From Cognatishimia sp. WU-CL00825 (GTDB taxonomy: Bacteria > Pseudomonadota > Alphaproteobacteria > Rhodobacterales > Rhodobacteraceae), in assembly GCF_040364665.1 (NCBI RefSeq), contig NZ_BAABWX010000002.1, forward strand, positions 124,001 through 188,000: a DNA stretch of 64,000 nt, written 5' to 3'. Numbering within the stretch: position 1 is the first letter of the stretch; every line of letters begins with the position of its first letter. A program made the position numbers and the translations under genes. Positions 62,582-64,000 of this stretch are shown in pieces. The notes beneath the pieces are model-generated. The model searched no databases, was not told the origin of the DNA, and saw only the letters and a list, made by a program, of their open reading frames with translations.

Positions 62582-62594
62582 ACACAATCTGTGT
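62582..62594. promoter_or_regulatory. Candidate LysR binding site
   Basis: ACACA-ATC-TGTGT in the azoR-LysR gap. A wider inverted pair GCAAAA (62574-62579) and TTTTGC (62617-62622) flanks it. LysR sites usually have a T-N11-A core; the match is suggestive only. Confidence 0.4.
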
Positions 62595-62632
62595 AAATGC
62601 ACTAGTATTGTTACTTTTTGCACAGGTGTTTT

Positions 62633-63535
62633 ATGGATAATTGGGATGAAATCCGCACAGCGTATCAAGTCGCGCGTATGGGAACGGTCAGCGGTGCGGC
62701 GGACATTCTGGGGGTGCATCACGCGACGGTTATTCGCCACATCGACAGTCTCGAGCAGCGTCTGGGCGTAAAGCTGTTTCAGCGCCATGCGCGCGGGTAC
62801 ACCCCAACGGAAGCTGGCGAAGACATGATGCGGGTTGGGCAGGCCACGGATGATCAATTTGGTCAGCTTGAAGGACGCATAAAGGGACGCGGATCGGATG
62901 TCTCTGGCGAACTGGTGGTGACTTCATTGGCGGCCATGTCCTCGCTTATGACACCAGTGCTTGCCGAGTTTCAGGCCCTGCATCCAGGGCTGCTGATCCG
63001 CTATTTGACGGACGACCGGGTGTTTCGGCTTGAATATGGCGAGGCGCATATTGCCTTGCGGGCAGGAGCCGTACCGCAGGAGCCCGATAATGTTGTGCAG
63101 CGGCTGACAACCATGGAAACGGGCCTGTATGCGTCACGCAGCTATATCGAAAAACACGGTACACCCAAGGAATTGGATGATTTTAACAACCATTTCTTTG
63201 TTGGTGCTGACAATGAAAAATCGCGTGCTCCGTTTCACAAATGGCTGAACACCGTGGTCAGTCGCGATCGCGTGACCTTTCGCAGCACGGATTTTAAGTC
63301 AACGGAATTGGCTGTGAAAGCAGGTGCCGGCATCGGTTTTCTGTCGCGGCAAGTCGCACATGGCAATGAGGATCTCGTGGAAGTCTGGCCTGCGTTGGAG
63401 GAATGGCACGGTCCGCTGTGGTTGGTCACCCATGTGGATCTGCACCGCACCGTAAAAGTGCAGACGTTTTTGTCGTTTTTAAAGGAGCGTGTGAGCGATT
63501 GGCCGTTTCTGACAGCGCAAGAGCGGGCAACCTAA
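62633..63535 (+). CDS. LysR family transcriptional regulator
   Basis: LysR-type regulator of 300 aa with an N-terminal winged helix (VARMGTVSGAADILGVHHATVIRHIDSLEQRLGVKLF, landmark to about residue 49) and a C-terminal effector domain. ATG 62633 is preferred over TTG 62618. Divergent from azoR across a 103-base gap, so it probably controls azoR, perhaps in response to quinones or oxidants. Confidence 0.92.
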   Translation: MDNWDEIRTAYQVARMGTVSGAADILGVHHATVIRHIDSLEQRLGVKLFQRHARGYTPTEAGEDMMRVGQATDDQFGQLEGRIKGRGSDVSGELVVTSLAAMSSLMTPVLAEFQALHPGLLIRYLTDDRVFRLEYGEAHIALRAGAVPQEPDNVVQRLTTMETGLYASRSYIEKHGTPKELDDFNNHFFVGADNEKSRAPFHKWLNTVVSRDRVTFRSTDFKSTELAVKAGAGIGFLSRQVAHGNEDLVEVWPALEEWHGPLWLVTHVDLHRTVKVQTFLSFLKERVSDWPFLTAQERAT

Positions 63536-63545
63536 GAAGACCGGG

Positions 63546-63908
63546 TTAGGCTTTGGGCGCTGTCGAGACTGGGGGCGACGGGGCAGGTGGATCAGCCAAT
63601 TCAATTTCCAAGAACTTTTCAAAGGCGTCCAGATTTACTGGTTCAAACTGGCCGAAGCCCTGCATCCAGACAGTGGCATCGCGCAGCGCGTCCGGTTCGA
63701 GTTTGCACCATTTCACACGTCCGCGTTTTTCCTGGCTGATCAGGCCGGCGCGGGTCAAAATACCCAGGTGCTTTGAAATCGCTGCCAGCGACATTTCAAA
63801 TGGCTCTGCCACATCGGTGACGGCCATGTCGTCTTCGAGCAGCATTGCTAGGATTTCGCGTCGCGTGGCATCAGCCAGCGCCGCAAATTTTGTGTCCAGA
63901 TCACTCAT
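63546..63908 (-). CDS. ArsR family winged-helix regulator
   Basis: Short ArsR-like protein of 120 aa. The DNA-binding domain (FAALADATRREILAMLLEDDMAVTDVAEPFEMSLAAISKHLGIL, landmark to about residue 55) has no obvious metal-binding cysteines, suggesting a non-metal sensor. The C-terminus is Pro-rich. Start ATG 63908 has AGGA upstream; 63917 and 63950 are in frame. The gene it may be paired with, often an SRPBCC (activator of Hsp90-type) gene, would be outside the window. Confidence 0.85.
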   Translation of the reverse strand: MSDLDTKFAALADATRREILAMLLEDDMAVTDVAEPFEMSLAAISKHLGILTRAGLISQEKRGRVKWCKLEPDALRDATVWMQGFGQFEPVNLDAFEKFLEIELADPPAPSPPVSTAPKA

Positions 63909-64000
63909 CAAAGCCATCCTATCGATCGGTGCGATGCGGGGGAACCCCATTCACAGATGCGCAGTTTTCGGGTCGACAGATCTTGGGGAGGGTCATAGAT

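Overview
The window looks like a contiguous piece of an alphaproteobacterial chromosome, most likely from the Rhodobacterales (Roseobacter group). The evidence is the gene content: a MipZ division-plane ATPase, BluB, the membrane-bound ferritin/iron exporter MbfA with an Irr-type box, several families typical of Rhodobacteraceae (DUF2189-, DUF2794- and DUF6478-like), and a dense cluster of GANTC (CcrM-type) sites. Almost all of it is ordinary, tightly packed core and near-core genome. I saw no CRISPR array, insertion sequence, prophage, rRNA or tRNA gene.

Layout. 1-2024: the end of a type I secretion operon (PrtD-like ABC exporter, HlyD-family fusion protein). 2100-4856: an operon of ridA-like, glycerophosphodiesterase, FemAB/GNAT-like and pterin dehydratase genes. 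4914-10539: peroxiredoxin, FAD-dependent ferredoxin reductase, rsmD, two poorly known proteins, map and sfsA. 10577-15000: an SDR and a TetR regulator diverging from twin operators, then a five-part run of molybdopterin-binding (CinA-type), GNAT, AhpD-like and OmpA genes. 15086-21052: LysR, ArsR with a NIPSNAP/monooxygenase pair, a fadH-type dienoyl-CoA reductase and a conserved gene pair. 21326-28127: CPBP protease, accD, folC, a candidate small RNA, zapE, Nudix and Pit phosphate transporter. 28257-33924: MFS transporter, then an fghA-sthA-yaiI-HAD operon and an AEC carrier. 33967-39430: mbfA, TetR, cytochrome c', DUF2794, NlpC/P60, an M17 aminopeptidase and an unknown protein.

39552-51416: carbonic anhydrase, an AT-rich orphan P-loop ATPase (40327-41943) that stands out as probably acquired, asd, a glycosyltransferase with mipZ, rluE, a PLP trans-sulfuration enzyme, tag, a lipoprotein esterase with an XRE-cupin regulator divergent from a BenE transporter, and rpmE/rplS. 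51417-59017: a DHH phosphoesterase, a MarR regulator with a target gene, and the dispersed translation cluster trmD, rimM, rpsP and ffh mixed with yaeQ, bluB, chorismate mutase and a GNAT. 59290-64000: a CHASE-type sensor kinase, a small membrane protein, azoR with a divergent LysR, and an ArsR regulator.

The most interesting material is between genes. There is a five-site GANTC cluster over a strong promoter and a UUCG-hairpin transcript (24642-24860), a 42-bp double-palindrome repeat present twice in opposite orientation (42085 and 51321), and several clear operators for TetR, MarR, Irr and an unknown regulator. The orphan ATPase is the only candidate for a poorly described system. I see no partner gene beside it, so I do not claim a complete new system. 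All calls were made by reading the sequence; no database search was run.
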